Assembly (NCBI GenBank): GCA_900541665.1
Contig: UQKV01000016.1
Span: forward strand, 1 to 43,421
DNA length: 43,421 bases
Direction of reading: 5' to 3'
From: an uncultured Collinsella sp.
GTDB taxonomy: Bacteria; Actinomycetota; Coriobacteriia; Coriobacteriales; Coriobacteriaceae
The notes under the pieces are model-generated. The model ran no database searches. It was not told where the DNA came from and saw only the letters and a program-made list of their open reading frames with translations. Of the stretch, positions 42,630 through 43,421 are shown piece after piece. The position numbers and the translations under genes were made by a program. Within the stretch, counting starts at the first letter, position 1; the number at the start of each line of letters is the position of its first letter.

Positions 42630-42884
42630 AGTGTTTGCTCAACTTTCTTTTCAAGCCCTGTGATCACATGCTCCCTGCATAAACCTTCAGGGCGGCTAAA
42701 CAGTCTAGTTCCGTTCAAAACGACGGACATCATTGATCTGTATCGAGATGATTGCGTCATATACGCAGCGTTAGTGTAACACAACCGCCGCCACCTGCAA
42801 CTTAGTCATTGGGAACGCTCTTAAACGACTAGTCAAAAGGGGCACTCTTTGGTTTAACACCCACAAATCTGACTGCCTCCGCCA

Positions 42885-43035
42885 AAACTATGGCGGTTTA
42901 CTACGATGAATCGCTCAACCGCGACCACTCCGAAACTTGTTGAACTAAAACCGCAGGTAGATGCCCTGCACTTTTTTGCGAAAAGCTGGCGTGGTTGGAA
43001 TTTCTCATATTCATCGTAGTAAACCGGCATAGTTT
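42885..43035. repeat. MITE-like element with 27-bp inverted repeats
   Basis: The left arm 42885-42911 and right arm 43009-43035 are complementary in 26 of 27 positions (core GGTTTACTACGATGAAT). The 97 bases between do not code for a protein. Homology stops sharply at both arm ends. No obvious target-site duplication is visible. It is either a small non-autonomous element or a palindromic repeat family. Confidence 0.8.
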
Positions 43036-43078
43036 CGTATTTCCAGCAGTTCCAAATTCGTCAATACGTCGGCGTTTG

Positions 43079-43112
43079 CAAAAAGCCCGACCTCCGCATG
43101 GAGATCGGGCTT
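43079..43112 (-). terminator. Intrinsic terminator of argS
   Basis: AGCCCGATCTCC and GGAGGTCGGGCT form a 12-pair stem (one G-T pair), followed by TTTTTGC on the minus strand, about 45 bases beyond the argS stop. Confidence 0.88.
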
Positions 43113-43158
43113 ATAGGGCTCAGCAAAGCCGAACCTACACGGTTAAATGACCCGCAGC

Positions 43159-43421
43159 TTACATCTGCTCGGGAGCGGAAACGCCAACAAGGGTGAGCAC
43201 CAGGGCGAGCGTCACGCGGACGGCGTCGCAAGCGGCCAGACGGGCACGCGAAAGCTCGGGGTCGACGGGACGGCCCTCGCTCGGCAGAACCTGGCAGGCA
43301 GCGTAGAAGCTGTGGAAGTCGCCGGCGAGTTCCTCAGCAAAGTGCGTCAGACGGAACGGGGCGCGGTCGCGAGCGCAGCTGGCGATGAGGTCGGTGAGCT
43401 CGTTGAGCTTACGCGAAAGGG
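43159..43421 (-). CDS. argS: Arginyl-tRNA synthetase, C-terminal part (cut by window end)
   Basis: The last 87 residues of the protein are present. The translation LTHFAEELAGDFHSFYAAC, SRARLAACDAVRVTLALVL and LVGVSAPEQM ending in a stop is the anticodon-binding DALR domain and terminus of ArgS, which charges tRNA-Arg. The catalytic part lies beyond the window. Gene order argS-rho on the minus strand suggests neighbouring housekeeping transcription, with a terminator between. Confidence 0.93.
   Translation of the reverse strand, partial: LSRKLNELTDLIASCARDRAPFRLTHFAEELAGDFHSFYAACQVLPSEGRPVDPELSRARLAACDAVRVTLALVLTLVGVSAPEQM

Larger units (their letters stand above)
42630..43158. other. Leader of rho, inverted-repeat element and argS terminator
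   Basis: This 529-base gap contains, from left to right, the rho leader (42630-42840, with no consensus promoter I can defend), a 151-base inverted-repeat element at 42885-43035 and the argS terminator at 43079-43112. There is no gene I can support. Rho leaders are often self-regulated through premature termination, which would fit the long leader. Confidence 0.5.

Overview
The window looks like a chromosomal segment of a coriobacterium, most probably Collinsella or a close relative. The grounds are a high-GC, Gram-positive gene content: a suf operon ordered sufC-B-D-S-U behind an Rrf2 regulator, a GGGtGRT protein paired with a NifU-like scaffold, secreted proteins built from aromatic cell-wall-binding repeats, an LPXTG-like surface protein and a Rho with a very long disordered N-terminus. 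The genus is inferred from gene families, not from a marker gene.

Region 1 (1-8220) holds five minus-strand secreted proteins made mostly of Trp/Tyr/Gly-rich cell-wall-binding repeats. Four catalytic or terminal modules are recognisable: a C39-like cysteine peptidase, a GH25 lysozyme, an NlpC/P60-like peptidase and a small Cys/His metal-binding tail. The second protein has no catalytic domain and is a chimera of its two neighbours, made by a tandem duplication of about 1.23 kb. Region 2 (8480-9954) is an AT-richer two-gene unit, a DUF4869-type protein and a small P-loop/TOPRIM-like ATPase, with its own TATAAT promoter element.

Region 3 (9951-19294) is a surface-glycan block: four minus-strand GT2 genes, then a plus-strand acyltransferase-3 membrane protein and a fifth GT2 enzyme. 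No flippase or polymerase is seen, so it is probably part of a larger pathway. Region 4 (19319-23090) has a degenerate AAA-ATPase/PD-(D/E)XK-like protein and a secreted, sortase-anchored protein.

Region 5 (23230-33949) is dominated by iron-sulfur metabolism: an IscR/SufR-like regulator divergent from sufCBDSU, then a RAYT-type transposase, a NifU-like scaffold with its GGGtGRT partner, and an FAD-dependent oxidoreductase. Two copies of a long inverted-repeat motif flank the suf genes, one of them beside the RAYT gene.

Region 6 (34111-43421) is mostly housekeeping: dinD, tRNA-Lys and tRNA-His with a decayed duplicate of the tRNA-Lys 3' end, an aminotransferase, a ROK sugar kinase, VanZ, a lineage-specific membrane protein, rho, a MITE-like inverted-repeat element and the 3' end of argS.

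The best candidates for poorly described biology are the DUF4869/ATPase pair, the GGGtGRT/scaffold pair beside suf, and the paired inverted repeats associated with the RAYT gene.
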